Positions 46,531-55,603 of a DNA stretch of 64,000 bases are shown one piece after another. Below the pieces are notes generated by a model. It was not told the DNA's origin, did no database searches, and was given only the letters and a program-made list of their open reading frames with translations. The translations under genes were made by a program, and so were the position numbers. The DNA is from Streptomyces griseosporeus (lineage in GTDB: Bacteria; Actinomycetota; Actinomycetes; Streptomycetales; Streptomycetaceae), in contig NZ_BNBR01000003.1 in assembly GCF_014656055.1 (NCBI RefSeq), forward strand, positions 62,001-126,000. The letters are read 5' to 3'. Within the stretch, counting starts at the first letter, position 1. Each line of letters starts with the position of its first letter.

Positions 46531-48177
46531 CTAGAACTCCCCCGTCCGGTCGGCGCCCCGCAGCCGTTCCAGCACCAGCAGCGCGGCGGCACAGACCACC
46601 ATCAGAATCGTCGACAGGGCCATCGCCTGCCCGTAGTTGAGTTCGCCGGGCCGGCTCAGCAGCCGCGCCACGGCCACCGGCAGCGTCGGGTTGTCCGGCC
46701 GTGCGAGGAACACCGTCGCGCCGAACTCGCCGAGCGACACCGCGAAGGCGAACCCGGCGGCGATCAGCAGCGCCCGCCGCACCAGCGGCAGATCGACCTC
46801 CCGCCACACCCGCCAGGGCGACGCGCCGAGCACGGCCGCCGCCTCCCGCAGCCGTACGTCGACCGCGCGCAGCACGGGCAGCATGGTCCGTACGACGAAG
46901 GGGACGCCGACCAGCGCCTGGGCGAGCGGCACGATGATCCAGGAGGCGCGCAGATCGAGCGGCGGCTCGTCGAGGGCGATGAGGAAACCGAAGCCGACGG
47001 TCACGGCGGAGACGCCGAGCGGCAGCATCAGCAGCGCGTCGAATCCCCGTACGAGGGGGCCGGCGTCCCGCCGGGTCAGCGCGGCCGCGGCGAGTCCGCC
47101 GATGACGACCGCGATGAGGGTGGCGGCGACGGCGTACCGCAGCGAGTTGCCGATCGCGTCGATCGGCGGGACGAGGAACATGCCGCCGTCCTCGCTGGTC
47201 AGCGCACGGTAGTAGGAGAAGCCGGGGGCGTCGAGCGAGCGCTGCACCAGCACCGCGAGCGGCAGCAGCACCAGCAGGGCCACGCTGACGAGGACCCCGG
47301 CGAGCAGCGCCCACTGTCCGGCGCCGCGCGGCCGGTGCGCGGTCGCGGAGGCGTCGACGAGCCGCAGGGCGCTCTCCCGCCGCCGTACCGTCCAGGCGTG
47401 GACGGCGAGGATCGCGCCGACCGCGGCGAACTGGACGAGGGTGAGCACGGCGGCCGTGGCGAGGTCGAAGAGGTCCGACGTCTGCCGGTAGATCTCCACC
47501 TCCAGGGTGGAGAAGGTGGGCCCGCCGAGGATCTGGACGACGCCGAAGGAGGTGAAGGTGAACAGGAACACCATCAGCGCGGCGGCGGCCACGGCCGGGG
47601 TGAGCGCGGGCAGCGTCACCGTGCGCCAGGCCCGCAGCCGGGAGGCGCCCAGCATGCGCGCCGCGTCCTCCTGGCGCGGGTCGAGCTGGGCCCACAGGCC
47701 GCCGACGGTACGGACGACGACGGCGTAGTTGAAGAAGACGTGGGCGAGCAGGATCGCCCACACGGTGGTGTCCAGCCGGACGCCCCACAGCTCGTCGAGC
47801 AGCCCGCCACGGCCGACGAGCGCGAGGAAGGCCGTACCGACGACGACGGTCGGCAGCACGAACGGCACGGTCACCACCGCCCGCAGCACCTGCTTGCCGG
47901 GGAAGTCGAGCCGGGCGAAGACATACGCGCCGGGCAGCGCGACCAGCAGAGTCAGCGCGGTGGAGACGAGCGCCTGCCAGGTGGTGAACCACAGCACGTG
48001 CCGGATGTCCGGCTGGGCGACCACGTCGGCGATCCGCCCGAGCTGCCAGTCCCCGCCGTCGTCCAGGCCGCGGGCGACGATGGCGGCGACGGGGTAGGCG
48101 AAGAAGACGGCGAAGAACGCGACGGGCACGACCATCAGGGCGAGCCGCGCCGCGTTCCCGGAACGCCGCCGGGTCAC
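46531..48177 (-). CDS. thiP: Thiamine ABC transporter permease, two fused halves
   Basis: A ~548-residue permease with about 12 spans in two homologous halves, as in ThiP and FbpB. Each half has an EAA loop: QEDAARMLGASRLRAWRTVT (~205) and LREAAAVLGASPWRVWREVD (~445). A short cytosolic N-terminus precedes the first span (ALMVVPVAFFAVFFAYP). GTG 48177 is chosen because it overlaps the binding-protein stop (GTGA). An upstream GTG at 48210 would overlap it by 37 bp. The stop abuts the ATPase ATG. Function as the thiamine channel is assigned from the operon and riboswitch. Confidence 0.86.
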   Translation of the reverse strand: MTRRRSGNAARLALMVVPVAFFAVFFAYPVAAIVARGLDDGGDWQLGRIADVVAQPDIRHVLWFTTWQALVSTALTLLVALPGAYVFARLDFPGKQVLRAVVTVPFVLPTVVVGTAFLALVGRGGLLDELWGVRLDTTVWAILLAHVFFNYAVVVRTVGGLWAQLDPRQEDAARMLGASRLRAWRTVTLPALTPAVAAAALMVFLFTFTSFGVVQILGGPTFSTLEVEIYRQTSDLFDLATAAVLTLVQFAAVGAILAVHAWTVRRRESALRLVDASATAHRPRGAGQWALLAGVLVSVALLVLLPLAVLVQRSLDAPGFSYYRALTSEDGGMFLVPPIDAIGNSLRYAVAATLIAVVIGGLAAAALTRRDAGPLVRGFDALLMLPLGVSAVTVGFGFLIALDEPPLDLRASWIIVPLAQALVGVPFVVRTMLPVLRAVDVRLREAAAVLGASPWRVWREVDLPLVRRALLIAAGFAFAVSLGEFGATVFLARPDNPTLPVAVARLLSRPGELNYGQAMALSTILMVVCAAALLVLERLRGADRTGEF

Positions 48178-49277
48178 CTCAGTACGAGCGAGGTCCACGA
48201 CTTGACCCACTGGTCACGGTGTTCGGCGATCTCGCCGGGGGCCAGGGTCTTCGGATCCTTGGCGGCCGGCCCGTACTGCGTGAACTCGGCCGGCACCTTG
48301 GCGCCCTTGATCACCGGGTAGACGAACATGTTGAGCGGCATGTCCTCCTGGAACTGCCGGGAGATCAGGAAGTCGATGAACGCCTTGCCGCCCTCGGTGT
48401 TCTTCGCGTTGCTCAGCAGCCCGGCGAACTCGATCTGCCGGAAGCAGGTGCCGGTGGCCACGCCGGTCGGCGCGGTCGTCGGCTTGGGGTCGCCGTAGAT
48501 CACCTCGGCGGGCGGGGAGGAGGCGTACGACACCACCAGCGGCCGGTCGGCCTTGGCCTTCTTGCCGCCGGCCGAGCCGGAGAACTCCTCGTTGTAGGCC
48601 TGTTCCCAGCCGTCGACCACCTTGACGCCGTTGGCCTTGAGCTTCTTCCAGTAGCCCTCCCAGCCGTCGTCGCCGTACCGCGCGGCCGTACCGAGGAGGA
48701 AGCCGAGGCCGGGCGAGGAGGTGGAGGCGTTCTCGGTGACGAGGAGGTTCTTGTACTCCGGCTTGACCAGGTCGTCGAAGGAGGACGGCGGGGTCAGCTT
48801 GTGATCGGCGAAGTACTTCTTGTCGTAGTTGACGCAGATGTCACCGAAGTCGACGGGCGTGACCCGGTGCTGGTCCGCGTCGAGCTGGTAGGCGGCGTCG
48901 ACCTGGTCGAGCCCCTTGGCCCGGTACGGCTGGAACAGGCCGTTGTCGAGCGCGCGGGAGAGCAGGGTGTTGTCGACGCCGAAGAAGACGTCGCCCTGCG
49001 GGTTGTCCTTGGTGAGGATGGCCTTGTTGACGGCCTGGCCGGCGTCGCCGCTGGTCAGCACCTTGACCTTGTAGCCGGACTGCTTCTCGAACGCGGCGAT
49101 GACGCTCTTGGACGCGGCCCAGGAGTCGTGGCTGACGACGGTGACGGTCTTGGACCCGCCGGAGCCGCCGGACGAGGAACCGGAGCCGCCGTCGGCGGAC
49201 GACCCGCACGCGGACAGGCCGACGATCCCGACCCCGACACCGACGGCCAGGGCCATCGTCCGCTTCTTCTTCTGCAC
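48174..49277 (-). CDS. thiB: Thiamine-binding lipoprotein
   Basis: A 367-residue lipoprotein of the ThiB/TbpA type that delivers thiamine or its phosphates to the permease. The signal peptide MQKKKRTMALAVGVGVGIVG leads to the lipobox Cys24 (LSAC). A Ser/Gly linker follows. The mature start TVTVVSHDSWAASKSVIAAF, then GDAGQAVNKAILTKDNPQGD and VFFGVDNTLLSRAL, matches the ThiB family. Later VDFGDICVNYDKKYF and SSPGLGFLLGTA also fit. It starts at GTG 49277 after AGGAGG. It is the first gene after the TPP riboswitch, which is independent support for the substrate. Confidence 0.92.
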   Translation of the reverse strand: MQKKKRTMALAVGVGVGIVGLSACGSSADGGSGSSSGGSGGSKTVTVVSHDSWAASKSVIAAFEKQSGYKVKVLTSGDAGQAVNKAILTKDNPQGDVFFGVDNTLLSRALDNGLFQPYRAKGLDQVDAAYQLDADQHRVTPVDFGDICVNYDKKYFADHKLTPPSSFDDLVKPEYKNLLVTENASTSSPGLGFLLGTAARYGDDGWEGYWKKLKANGVKVVDGWEQAYNEEFSGSAGGKKAKADRPLVVSYASSPPAEVIYGDPKPTTAPTGVATGTCFRQIEFAGLLSNAKNTEGGKAFIDFLISRQFQEDMPLNMFVYPVIKGAKVPAEFTQYGPAAKDPKTLAPGEIAEHRDQWVKSWTSLVLR

Positions 49278-49312
49278 TGAATTCCTCCTGGAGGTGACCA
49301 GGAAGAGACGCG

Positions 49313-49364
49313 GCCCTGCCCGGGATCCACGGATCCGTAACGGTTCCGGGCTCCCGGGCAGGGC
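49313..49364 (-). promoter_or_regulatory. Hairpin between the TPP aptamer and thiB (expression platform)
   Basis: gccctgcccggga (49313-49325) and tcccgggcagggc (49352-49364) are perfect 13-bp arms enclosing 26 nt. It follows the aptamer and ends ~36 nt before the GTG. It could act as a terminator or roadblock; there is no U-tract. Confidence 0.7.
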
Positions 49365-49383
49365 GCAACAGCTTGAGCGATGA

Positions 49384-49474
49384 CCGAACTTCCTACCCAG
49401 AATGACCTGGGCGAGGTTCAGAGGGTCTGCGGCCCGATCGCCGCACTCTCAGCGCTGTGGCGCTCCCCTGTCGG
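49384..49474 (-). promoter_or_regulatory. TPP riboswitch (THI element)
   Basis: The minus strand reads the conserved THI-box core in order: AGGGGAGCGCC, GCTGAGAGTGCGGC, CCGCAGACCCTCTGAACCT, GGTCATTCTGGGTAGGAAGT. P1 can close with CCGA/TCGG at 49471-49474 and 49384-49387. It precedes thiB by ~107 nt, so the thiamine transporter is expected to be shut off by thiamine pyrophosphate. Confidence 0.95.
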
Positions 49475-49501
49475 AATATGAACATGTGGACGGTGCACAG
49501 A

Positions 49502-50608
49502 CTACCGCTCGGTGGCCGCGAGCTGGCCGCAGGCCCCGTCGATCTCCTGCCCACGAGTGTCCCGAATCGTGACGGGCACACCATGGGCGGCGATGGCCTC
49601 GACGAAAGCCTTCTCGTCCTCCGGCCGGGAGGCGGTCCACTTCGACCCGGGCGTCGGGTTGAGCGGGATGAGGTTGACGTGCACGGGCTTGCCCTTGAGC
49701 AGCCGCCCGAGCCGGTCCCCACGCCAGGCCTGGTCGTTGATGTCACGGATGAGCGCGTACTCGATGGACAGCCGGCGCCCGCTCTTCTCGACGTACTCGA
49801 ACCCGGCGTCGAGGACCTCGCGCACCTTCCACCGCGTGTTGACGGGCACGAGGGTGTCGCGCAGCTCGTCGTCCGGGGCGTGCAGGGAGATCGCCAGCCG
49901 GCACTTGAAGCCCTCGTCGGCGAACCGGTGAATGGCGGGCACCAGCCCGACGGTCGACACGGTGATCCCGCGCTGCGACAGCCCCAGCCCGTCGGGCGCG
50001 GGATCGGTCAGCGCGCGGATGGCACCGACGACCCTCTTGTAGTTGGCGAGGGGCTCGCCCATGCCCATGAACACGATGTTGGACAGCCGCGCGGGCCCAC
50101 CGGGCACTTCCCCGTCCCGCAGCGCCCGCATCCCGTCCACGATCTGGTGGACGATCTCGGCGGTGGACAGATTCCGGTCCAGCCCCGCCTGCCCCGTCGC
50201 ACAGAACGGACAGTTCATCCCGCACCCGGCCTGCGAGCTGATGCACATGGTGACCCGGTCCGGGTACCGCATGAGCACCGACTCGACGAGCGTCCCGTCG
50301 AACAGCCGCCACAGCGTCTTGCGCGTGGCGCCCTCGTCGGTCGACAGATGCCGTACGACGCTCATCAGCTCCGGGAACAGCGCCTCCCGCAGCCTCTCCC
50401 GCGACCCGGCGGGGATGTCGGTCCACTCCGCGGGGTCGTGCGCGTACCGCGCGAAGTAGTGCTGCGAGAGCTGCTTGGCACGGAACGGCTTCTCCCCGAC
50501 CGCGGCCACAGCCTCCTTGCGCTCGGCGGGCGACAGGTCAGCGAGATGCCGCGGCGGCGTCTTGGCTCCGCGCGGCACGACAAAGGTGAGTTCTCCGGGC
50601 TTGGGCAT
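49502..50608 (-). CDS. rlmN: 23S rRNA/tRNA adenine-C2 methyltransferase RlmN
   Basis: A 368-residue radical-SAM enzyme that methylates C2 of A2503 in 23S rRNA (and of A37 in some tRNAs). The iron-sulfur cysteines are Cys129, Cys133 and Cys136 (GCGMNCPFC). [15 protein letters not shown] (~195) binds SAM, and [18 protein letters not shown] follows. The methyl-carrying cysteine is in IDGACGQLA near the C-terminus (~361). An N-terminal RNA-binding helical domain precedes the barrel. The length is standard. It is separated from the thiamine operon's riboswitch by under 30 bp, so the riboswitch promoter probably lies at or inside its 3' end. Confidence 0.95.
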   Translation of the reverse strand: MPKPGELTFVVPRGAKTPPRHLADLSPAERKEAVAAVGEKPFRAKQLSQHYFARYAHDPAEWTDIPAGSRERLREALFPELMSVVRHLSTDEGATRKTLWRLFDGTLVESVLMRYPDRVTMCISSQAGCGMNCPFCATGQAGLDRNLSTAEIVHQIVDGMRALRDGEVPGGPARLSNIVFMGMGEPLANYKRVVGAIRALTDPAPDGLGLSQRGITVSTVGLVPAIHRFADEGFKCRLAISLHAPDDELRDTLVPVNTRWKVREVLDAGFEYVEKSGRRLSIEYALIRDINDQAWRGDRLGRLLKGKPVHVNLIPLNPTPGSKWTASRPEDEKAFVEAIAAHGVPVTIRDTRGQEIDGACGQLAATER

Positions 50609-50658
50609 GGTGGTACCAGTGTCGCAGATCCAATCGGGTGACCCGGGGCAGTGGCTCG

Positions 50659-51180
50659 CTACGGCTGACTCGCAAGGTACCGAGCGAAAATCTCACGGCT
50701 GTCGGGAGTGAAGGTCCACTGCCGCAAGGCCCCCCGCAGCTCGCGCTCGGTCAGCCATCCGTGCCAGGCCACCTCCGCTGGGTCCGGAGCGACGATCTCC
50801 GGAAGCACGGCATCGCAGACCCCGAGCCAGTGAGGGCTGAGCCCGCTTTGGTTGAGGAACGTGAACCGGAGGGACACGGTCGCCCGTGCCCCCAGCTCCT
50901 CACTGAGTTCGCGGGCGGCCGCCTGCTCATAGGACTCGCCGACTCCCGCCGCGCCCCCGACACCGAGTTCGTGGTGCCCCGGGAAGCGGGACAGCTGCTC
51001 GGCACGCCGGTGGACGAGGAAGCGGCCCTGCCCGTCGCGGCACACCACCACGCCGACCCGGTGCAGCCAGCCCGCCCGGACGGCCTCCCTCCGGCTGACC
51101 ACACCCAGCACTCGGTCCTCAGCGTCGACACGTTCCACGAGTTCGTCCACGTCGGACACGGTCCCACGCAGCACTGACAT
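50659..51180 (-). CDS. NUDIX hydrolase (isopentenyl-diphosphate isomerase-like subgroup)
   Basis: A 173-residue NUDIX protein. It begins with [20 protein letters not shown], the pattern of IPP-isomerase-like/YfcD hydrolases. The NUDIX box is [23 protein letters not shown] (given in pieces: [11 protein letters not shown], then [10 protein letters not shown]), where the REx2EE core is kept as RELSEEL. It probably hydrolyses a nucleoside diphosphate derivative; the IPP isomerase catalytic Cys is not evident. ATG 51180. It lies between the SRPBCC and rlmN genes on the same strand, with ~40-50 bp gaps. Substrate unknown. Confidence 0.85.
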   Translation of the reverse strand: MSVLRGTVSDVDELVERVDAEDRVLGVVSRREAVRAGWLHRVGVVVCRDGQGRFLVHRRAEQLSRFPGHHELGVGGAAGVGESYEQAAARELSEELGARATVSLRFTFLNQSGLSPHWLGVCDAVLPEIVAPDPAEVAWHGWLTERELRGALRQWTFTPDSREIFARYLASQP

Positions 51181-51219
51181 CAGCCGCTGGGCCCTGCGCC
51201 GGGCCCCCGTTGCGGTGCG

Positions 51220-51669
51220 CTAGGCGCCCGTGTGTTCCAGTCGCTGCTTCAGCAGGCGCTCGTTCTGCGGCAGCTCCTTGCGGGCCTGCGGACGCACGAC
51301 GAGCGGGACGAGGACCTTGCCGATGCCTCGCGCGTCGAAGTCGAGGTCCATGGTGAGGTGGGTGCGCCGGCCCTCGTCGAGCGGGGTGATCTCGGCGTGG
51401 AACTTGCCCCGCACAGGGCCGTCGATGCCGCGCACGCTCCACGAGCGGTAGGGCTCGTACTGAGTGCACTCCATCGTCATCGGCATCTCGCGCCGGCCCA
51501 CGTGCCGGGTGACCCGGACGCGGGAGCCGAGCCCGAACGGGCCGTCGTCGAGCTGCTCCGCCGACACCGCGCTCGCCTGCCATTCCGGCAGGTGGGTGGG
51601 GTCGATGACGTACGTCCACACGTCCTCGGGGCGGCAGTCGAGGTCGATCTCTTCGTGGAAGCCGGACAT
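51220..51669 (-). CDS. SRPBCC-family (polyketide cyclase/START-like) protein
   Basis: A 149-residue single-domain protein with the START-like helix-grip fold. The N-terminal strand and PEDVWTYVIDPTHLPEWQAS (~13-32) are the usual START/SRPBCC opening. Later strands include GSRVRVTRHVG, RSWSVRGIDGPV and RTHLTMDLDF, then a long C-terminal helix rich in charged residues. Such proteins bind hydrophobic ligands or act as cyclases and lipid carriers; nothing here specifies a ligand. ATG 51669 is preferred, with an AAGGGGG site, over a longer reading from 51723. It is transcribed toward the NUDIX gene. Confidence 0.8.
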   Translation of the reverse strand: MSGFHEEIDLDCRPEDVWTYVIDPTHLPEWQASAVSAEQLDDGPFGLGSRVRVTRHVGRREMPMTMECTQYEPYRSWSVRGIDGPVRGKFHAEITPLDEGRRTHLTMDLDFDARGIGKVLVPLVVRPQARKELPQNERLLKQRLEHTGA

Positions 51670-51783
51670 GATGCCCCCTTCCCGGGCGGTCCCCTTTAGG
51701 GGCTTACAGCCGAATCGTCCCACCGGCCCGCCGGGTCGTCATCCCCCGGGCGACGACAACCGGCATGCCTCCGGATACGGCAA

Positions 51784-51814
51784 CGGGCCCCCGTCCCGGC
51801 AGGACGGAGGCCCG
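51784..51814 (-). terminator. Terminator of the frr-cdsA transcript
   Basis: cgggcccccgtcc (51784-51796) and ggacggaggcccg (51802-51814) pair with one mismatch and a 5-nt loop, just after the cdsA stop. Confidence 0.78.
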
Positions 51815-51828
51815 TACGAACGTGTCGG

Positions 51829-52956
51829 TCAGCCCGAGCCCACGAACAGCACCAGCAGCAGCCACACCACCGGCGCCGTCGGCAGCAGGGAGTCCAGGCG
51901 GTCCATGATGCCGCCGTGGCCCGGCAGCAGCGTGCCCATGTCCTTGATGCCGAGGTCCCGCTTGATCATCGACTCGCCGAGGTCGCCCAGCGTGGCGCTC
52001 GCGGCGACCGCGAGGCCCAGCAGCAGGCCCTGCCACCAGACGCCGTCGTCGATCAGGAACTGCAGGCACAGCGCGCCCGCGAGCATCGCGAAGGCGACCG
52101 CGCCGAGCAGGCCCTCGCGGGTCTTGCCGGGGCTGATGCGCGGCGCGAGCTTGTGCTTGCCGAAGCGCCAGCCGACGGCGTACGCCCCCGTGTCACTGAC
52201 GACCGTCAGGAGCAGGAACGTCAGGACGCGCCAGGGGCCGTCGTCCGCGGTGAGCATCATCGCCACGAACGTCGCCAGGAAGGGGACGTAGAACGCGGCG
52301 AAGACCCCGGCCGTGACGTCCTTGAGGTAGCCCTCGGGGGGCTCCGTCATCCGCCAGACCAGGACCGCCAGCGCGGTGAGCGCCATCGCCACCCACGCGC
52401 CCTCGGCGCCGCGGACGTAACCGGCGACCACCATCGCCGCGCCGCCGACCGCGAGCGGTACGAGCGGCGCCTTGATCTCCTTGCGCTCCTGCAGCCGGCT
52501 GGTCAGCTCCCACAGCCCGACGACCACGGCGACCGCGATGACGCCGACGAAGACGGCCTTGACGACGAACAGCGACGCGATGATCACCGCGCCGAGTCCG
52601 ACGCCGACCCCTATGGCGGCGCCCAGGTCACGGCCGGCGCTCTTCTTCGGCGCGGGCGTGGGCTGGGGGGCGTCGTGCATGGGCTCCGGATTCTCGTCGC
52701 GGAACAAGGGGCCGCTCAGCCGAGCGGCCCCCCGGTCGTCGTCCTGGTCTCCGCCGTGGGCGGACACCTCGGGCACGATGGGCATGGGGCGAGTGTGCGG
52801 CGCGTCCTGCGCATCGTACGCGGGACCCGCCGGGGCGGCTCCCTGGACGGGTCCTCCGTCCATGTGCCCCTGGTGCGCGGGACCCCAGTACCCGGCCTGC
52901 CCGGTGTGTCCAGGCTGCCCGGTCTGCGGCGGCGCCCCCCAGGAAGAGTCGTTCAT
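51829..52956 (-). CDS. cdsA: Phosphatidate cytidylyltransferase CdsA
   Basis: A 375-residue membrane enzyme making CDP-diacylglycerol from CTP and phosphatidic acid, the branch point of phospholipid synthesis. The first ~125 residues are a disordered Pro/Gly/Gln-rich cytosolic extension not found in E. coli CdsA. About eight spans follow. The CDS signature near the C-terminus is intact: SMIKRDLGIKDMGTLLPGHG then GIMDRLDSL. Its ATG overlaps the frr stop (TGATG), so the two are translationally coupled, as is usual in actinobacteria. A terminator follows. Identity is secure. Confidence 0.94.
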   Translation of the reverse strand: MNDSSWGAPPQTGQPGHTGQAGYWGPAHQGHMDGGPVQGAAPAGPAYDAQDAPHTRPMPIVPEVSAHGGDQDDDRGAARLSGPLFRDENPEPMHDAPQPTPAPKKSAGRDLGAAIGVGVGLGAVIIASLFVVKAVFVGVIAVAVVVGLWELTSRLQERKEIKAPLVPLAVGGAAMVVAGYVRGAEGAWVAMALTALAVLVWRMTEPPEGYLKDVTAGVFAAFYVPFLATFVAMMLTADDGPWRVLTFLLLTVVSDTGAYAVGWRFGKHKLAPRISPGKTREGLLGAVAFAMLAGALCLQFLIDDGVWWQGLLLGLAVAASATLGDLGESMIKRDLGIKDMGTLLPGHGGIMDRLDSLLPTAPVVWLLLVLFVGSG

Positions 52957-53513
52957 CAGACCTCGAGCAGCTCTGCTTCCTTGTGCTTGAGGAGCTCGTC
53001 CACCTGGGCGACGTACTTGGCGGTGGTGTCGTCGAGCTCCTTCTCCGCACGGCGGCCCTCGTCCTCGCCGACCTCGCCGTCCTTGATCAGCTTGTCGATG
53101 GCGTCCTTGGCCTTGCGGCGGACGGAGCGGATGGACACCTTGGCGTCCTCGCCCTTGCCCTTGGCGACCTTGATGTACTCGCGGCGGCGCTCCTCGGTCA
53201 GCTCCGGGAACACCACACGGATGATGTTGCCGTCGTTGCTCGGGTTGACGCCGAGGTCGGAGTCGCGGATCGCCTGCTCGATGTTGCGCAGCGCGCTCTT
53301 GTCGAACGGCGTCACGACCGCCATGCGCGGCTCCGGCACGGAGAACGAGGCCAGCTGGTTGATCGGCGTCGGCGCGCCGTAGTACTCGGCCACGATCTTG
53401 TTGAACATCGCCGGGTGCGCACGGCCGGTGCGGATCGCGGCGAAGTCCTCCTTGGCGACCACGACGGCCTTCTCCATCTTCTCCTCGGCCTCGAGGAGGG
53501 TCTCTTCGATCAC
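52956..53513 (-). CDS. frr: Ribosome recycling factor
   Basis: A 185-residue ribosome recycling factor, which with EF-G splits post-termination ribosomes. The sequence opens [20 protein letters not shown] and contains [44 protein letters not shown] and a C-terminal helix ending HKEAELLEV, all standard. The second of two adjacent GTGs (53513) gives the normal 185-residue length and has a GGAG site 7 nt upstream. It is downstream of pyrH by 130 bp and coupled to cdsA. Confidence 0.96.
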   Translation of the reverse strand: MIEETLLEAEEKMEKAVVVAKEDFAAIRTGRAHPAMFNKIVAEYYGAPTPINQLASFSVPEPRMAVVTPFDKSALRNIEQAIRDSDLGVNPSNDGNIIRVVFPELTEERRREYIKVAKGKGEDAKVSIRSVRRKAKDAIDKLIKDGEVGEDEGRRAEKELDDTTAKYVAQVDELLKHKEAELLEV

Positions 53514-53643
53514 CACTTGCTCCTGCGTGTCTTGAGTAGGCCCGGCTGCGGTTCCTCGTGGGGGGCGGCGGCCGGCTGCGTCGCGTCTTCTTCCTGCACG
53601 GTTCCCGACCGGCAGGACATTGTCCATCCCCCAGCGGGGGACA
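53514..53643. other. pyrH-frr intergenic region
   Basis: The 130 bp between pyrH and frr are open in the frr frame from an upstream ATG near 53624, but that extension is low-complexity and not family-like. No terminator was seen, so read-through from pyrH is likely. Confidence 0.5.
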
Positions 53644-54402
53644 TCAGCCCTGACTGGCGTGCTCGCCCACCAGCGTGCCGATCTTCTCACCCTTGACGGC
53701 ACGGGCGATATTGCCTTCGGCCAGAAGCTCGAAAACCAGGATCGGGAGCTTGTTGTCCCGGCACAGGGTGATGGCGGTGGCGTCGGCGACCTTCAGGTCG
53801 CGGGTGATGACCTCGCCGTAGCTGAGGTGGTCGAACTTCACCGCGTCCGGGTTGGTCTTGGGGTCGGAGTCGTAGACCCCGTCCACGCCGTTCTTGCCCA
53901 TGAGCAGCGCCTCGGCGTCGATCTCCAGGGCGCGCTGGGCGGCGGTGGTGTCGGTGGAGAAGTACGGCATGCCCATACCGGCGCCGAAGATGACCACGCG
54001 GCCCTTCTCCAGGTGGCGCACGGCGCGCAGCGGGATGTACGGCTCGGCGACCTGACCCATGGTGATGGCGGTCTGGACGCGGGAGACGATGCCCTCCTTC
54101 TCCAGGAAGTCCTGGAGGGCGAGGCAGTTCATCACGGTGCCGAGCATGCCCATGTAGTCCGAGCGGGCGCGGTCCATGCCGCGCTGCTGGAGTTCGGCGC
54201 CGCGGAAGAAGTTGCCGCCGCCGATGACGACCGCGATCTGGGCGCCGTCGCGGACGACGGCCGCGATCTCGCGGGCGATCTTGTGCACCACGTCGGGGTC
54301 GACACCCAGCCCGCCGCCGCCGGAGAAGGCCTCTCCGCTCAGCTTCAGCAGATACCGGCCGCGTACTTTGCCGTCGTCGCTCTTCTCGGGCTTGGTCGTC
54401 AT
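53644..54402 (-). CDS. pyrH: Uridylate (UMP) kinase
   Basis: A 252-residue bacterial-type UMP kinase, forming UDP from UMP and ATP in pyrimidine synthesis. It shows [20 protein letters not shown] (~17-36), [11 protein letters not shown] (~62) and [20 protein letters not shown] (~133). It also has [17 protein letters not shown] and the C-terminal [15 protein letters not shown]. It has the amino-acid kinase fold and is homohexameric in the family. ATG 54402 with GAGGAG 7 nt upstream is the start; a longer reading from 54474 runs through a hairpin. In E. coli it also has regulatory roles, not assessed here. Confidence 0.96.
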   Translation of the reverse strand: MTTKPEKSDDGKVRGRYLLKLSGEAFSGGGGLGVDPDVVHKIAREIAAVVRDGAQIAVVIGGGNFFRGAELQQRGMDRARSDYMGMLGTVMNCLALQDFLEKEGIVSRVQTAITMGQVAEPYIPLRAVRHLEKGRVVIFGAGMGMPYFSTDTTAAQRALEIDAEALLMGKNGVDGVYDSDPKTNPDAVKFDHLSYGEVITRDLKVADATAITLCRDNKLPILVFELLAEGNIARAVKGEKIGTLVGEHASQG

Positions 54403-54432
54403 GTGGTTCTCCTCGTGGTGCACATACGAAGA

Positions 54433-54480
54433 AGGCCATTGCCGGTGGGGCGTGGTTCGCATCCCATGCGGCAATGGCCT
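54433..54480 (-). terminator. Hairpin between tsf and pyrH
   Basis: aggccattgccg (54433-54444) and cggcaatggcct (54469-54480) are perfect 12-bp arms with a 24-nt loop, 31 bp before the pyrH ATG. It may terminate the rpsB-tsf message or attenuate read-through into pyrH. Confidence 0.75.
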
Positions 54481-54610
54481 CCTCGTCAGATCTGCTGCCG
54501 TCCGCCACGCGCGCGTGCGGCACGTGGCGTGCCTGCGCGGCGTCGTGCGCGGACGACAGGGGCGACTGCTGTCGACCCTATCGGGGTCGCGCGTCGGTCG
54601 CGGTACGGAC

Positions 54611-55447
54611 TCAGATGCCGACCTTGATGCGCGTGAAGCGCTTCAGGGTGACACCGGCCTCGTCCAGGACCTTCTGGACGGACTTCTTGTTGTCGAGCGC
54701 GTACGGCTGGCCCAGCAGCGTGGCGTCCTTGAAGAAGCCGTTGAGGCGACCCTCGACGATCTTCGGCAGGGCGGCCTCGGGCTTGCCCTCGGCGCGGGTG
54801 GTCTCCTCGGCGATGCGGCGCTCGGCCTCGACGACCTCGGCCGGCACCTCGTCCTTGGAGAGGTACTTCGGCGCGAAGGCGGCGATGTGCTGCGCGACGC
54901 CCTTGGCGACCTCGGCGTTCGGCTTGTCCAGCTCGACGAGGACACCGATCTGCGGGGGCAGGTCGGGCATCGTGCGGTGCATGTAGGCGGTGACGTAGCC
55001 GTCGGCGAACTGCGCGAAGCGGTCCAGGACGATCTTCTCGCCGAGGTTGGCGTTGGCCTCGTCCACGAACGCCTGGACGGTCTTGCCGGGCTCGATCTCG
55101 GAGGCGAGCAGGGCCTCGATGTCGGCCGGGGAGGTGGCGGCGACGTGCTCGGCGATCTTGTTGGCGACGGCCTGGAACTTGTCACCCTTGGCGACGAAGT
55201 CCGTCTCGCACTTCAGCTCGACCAGGACGCCGGAGGAGTTGTCGTCGGCGATGATGGAGACCACGGCGCCGTTCTCGGCGGAGCGGCCCTCGCGCTTGGC
55301 GACGCCCTTCTGGCCCTTGATGCGGAGCGCCTCGACGGCCTTGTCGACGTTGCCGTCGGCCTCGTCCAGCGCCTTCTTGCAGTCCATCATGCCGGCGCCC
55401 GTGAGCTCGCGGAGCTTCTTGACGTCGGCGGCGGTGTAGTTCGCCAT
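54611..55447 (-). CDS. tsf: Elongation factor Ts
   Basis: A 278-residue guanine-nucleotide exchange factor for EF-Tu. The N-terminal UBA-like domain is [20 protein letters not shown] then [12 protein letters not shown]. The core has [15 protein letters not shown] (~75-90), whose TDFVA contacts the EF-Tu Mg site, and the dimerisation/core subdomains follow. The C-terminus [11 protein letters not shown] is typical. ATG 55447 is chosen by the conserved N-terminus; the spacing to rpsB is 156 bp with two hairpins. It is the only EF-Ts seen here. The GTPase-less EF-Tu-like protein elsewhere in the window could in principle bind it through domain III. Confidence 0.96.
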   Translation of the reverse strand: MANYTAADVKKLRELTGAGMMDCKKALDEADGNVDKAVEALRIKGQKGVAKREGRSAENGAVVSIIADDNSSGVLVELKCETDFVAKGDKFQAVANKIAEHVAATSPADIEALLASEIEPGKTVQAFVDEANANLGEKIVLDRFAQFADGYVTAYMHRTMPDLPPQIGVLVELDKPNAEVAKGVAQHIAAFAPKYLSKDEVPAEVVEAERRIAEETTRAEGKPEAALPKIVEGRLNGFFKDATLLGQPYALDNKKSVQKVLDEAGVTLKRFTRIKVGI

Positions 55448-55497
55448 GAGTCTGTGAATCTTTCTCGAAGTCTGGAGGATCGAAGATCTGCGGGGTA

Positions 55498-55521
55498 CGG
55501 CCTCCATGTGGACGGAGGCCG
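55498..55521 (-). terminator. Second hairpin in the rpsB-tsf spacer
   Basis: cggcctcc (55498-55505) and ggaggccg (55514-55521) pair around an 8-nt loop, downstream of the larger hairpin at 55548-55584 in the direction of transcription. Confidence 0.6.
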
Positions 55522-55547
55522 GTGTCCTGCCGCTGACCTACGGGTGA

Positions 55548-55584
55548 ACGGCGGGGGCGGACGTGATGTCACCGCCCCCGCCGT
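55548..55584 (-). terminator. rpsB-tsf attenuator hairpin
   Basis: acggcgggggcgg (55548-55560) and ccgcccccgccgt (55572-55584) are perfect 13-bp arms with an 11-nt loop, 20 bp after the rpsB stop. As I recall, a transcriptional attenuator has been described here in Streptomyces, lowering tsf relative to rpsB. Confidence 0.8.
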
Positions 55585-55603
55585 CTACGGCTGACGCCTG
55601 CGG

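Noticed and set aside
45067-48321. A 1084-codon plus-strand frame opposite the thiamine transporter genes
   Set aside because: Low-complexity Arg/His/Gln/Gly composition and complete overlap with three well-supported minus-strand genes; it is an antisense artefact.
54430-54485. A tRNA-like GGTTCGCATCCC string
   Set aside because: It is the loop of a perfect hairpin between tsf and pyrH; there is no cloverleaf or acceptor stem.
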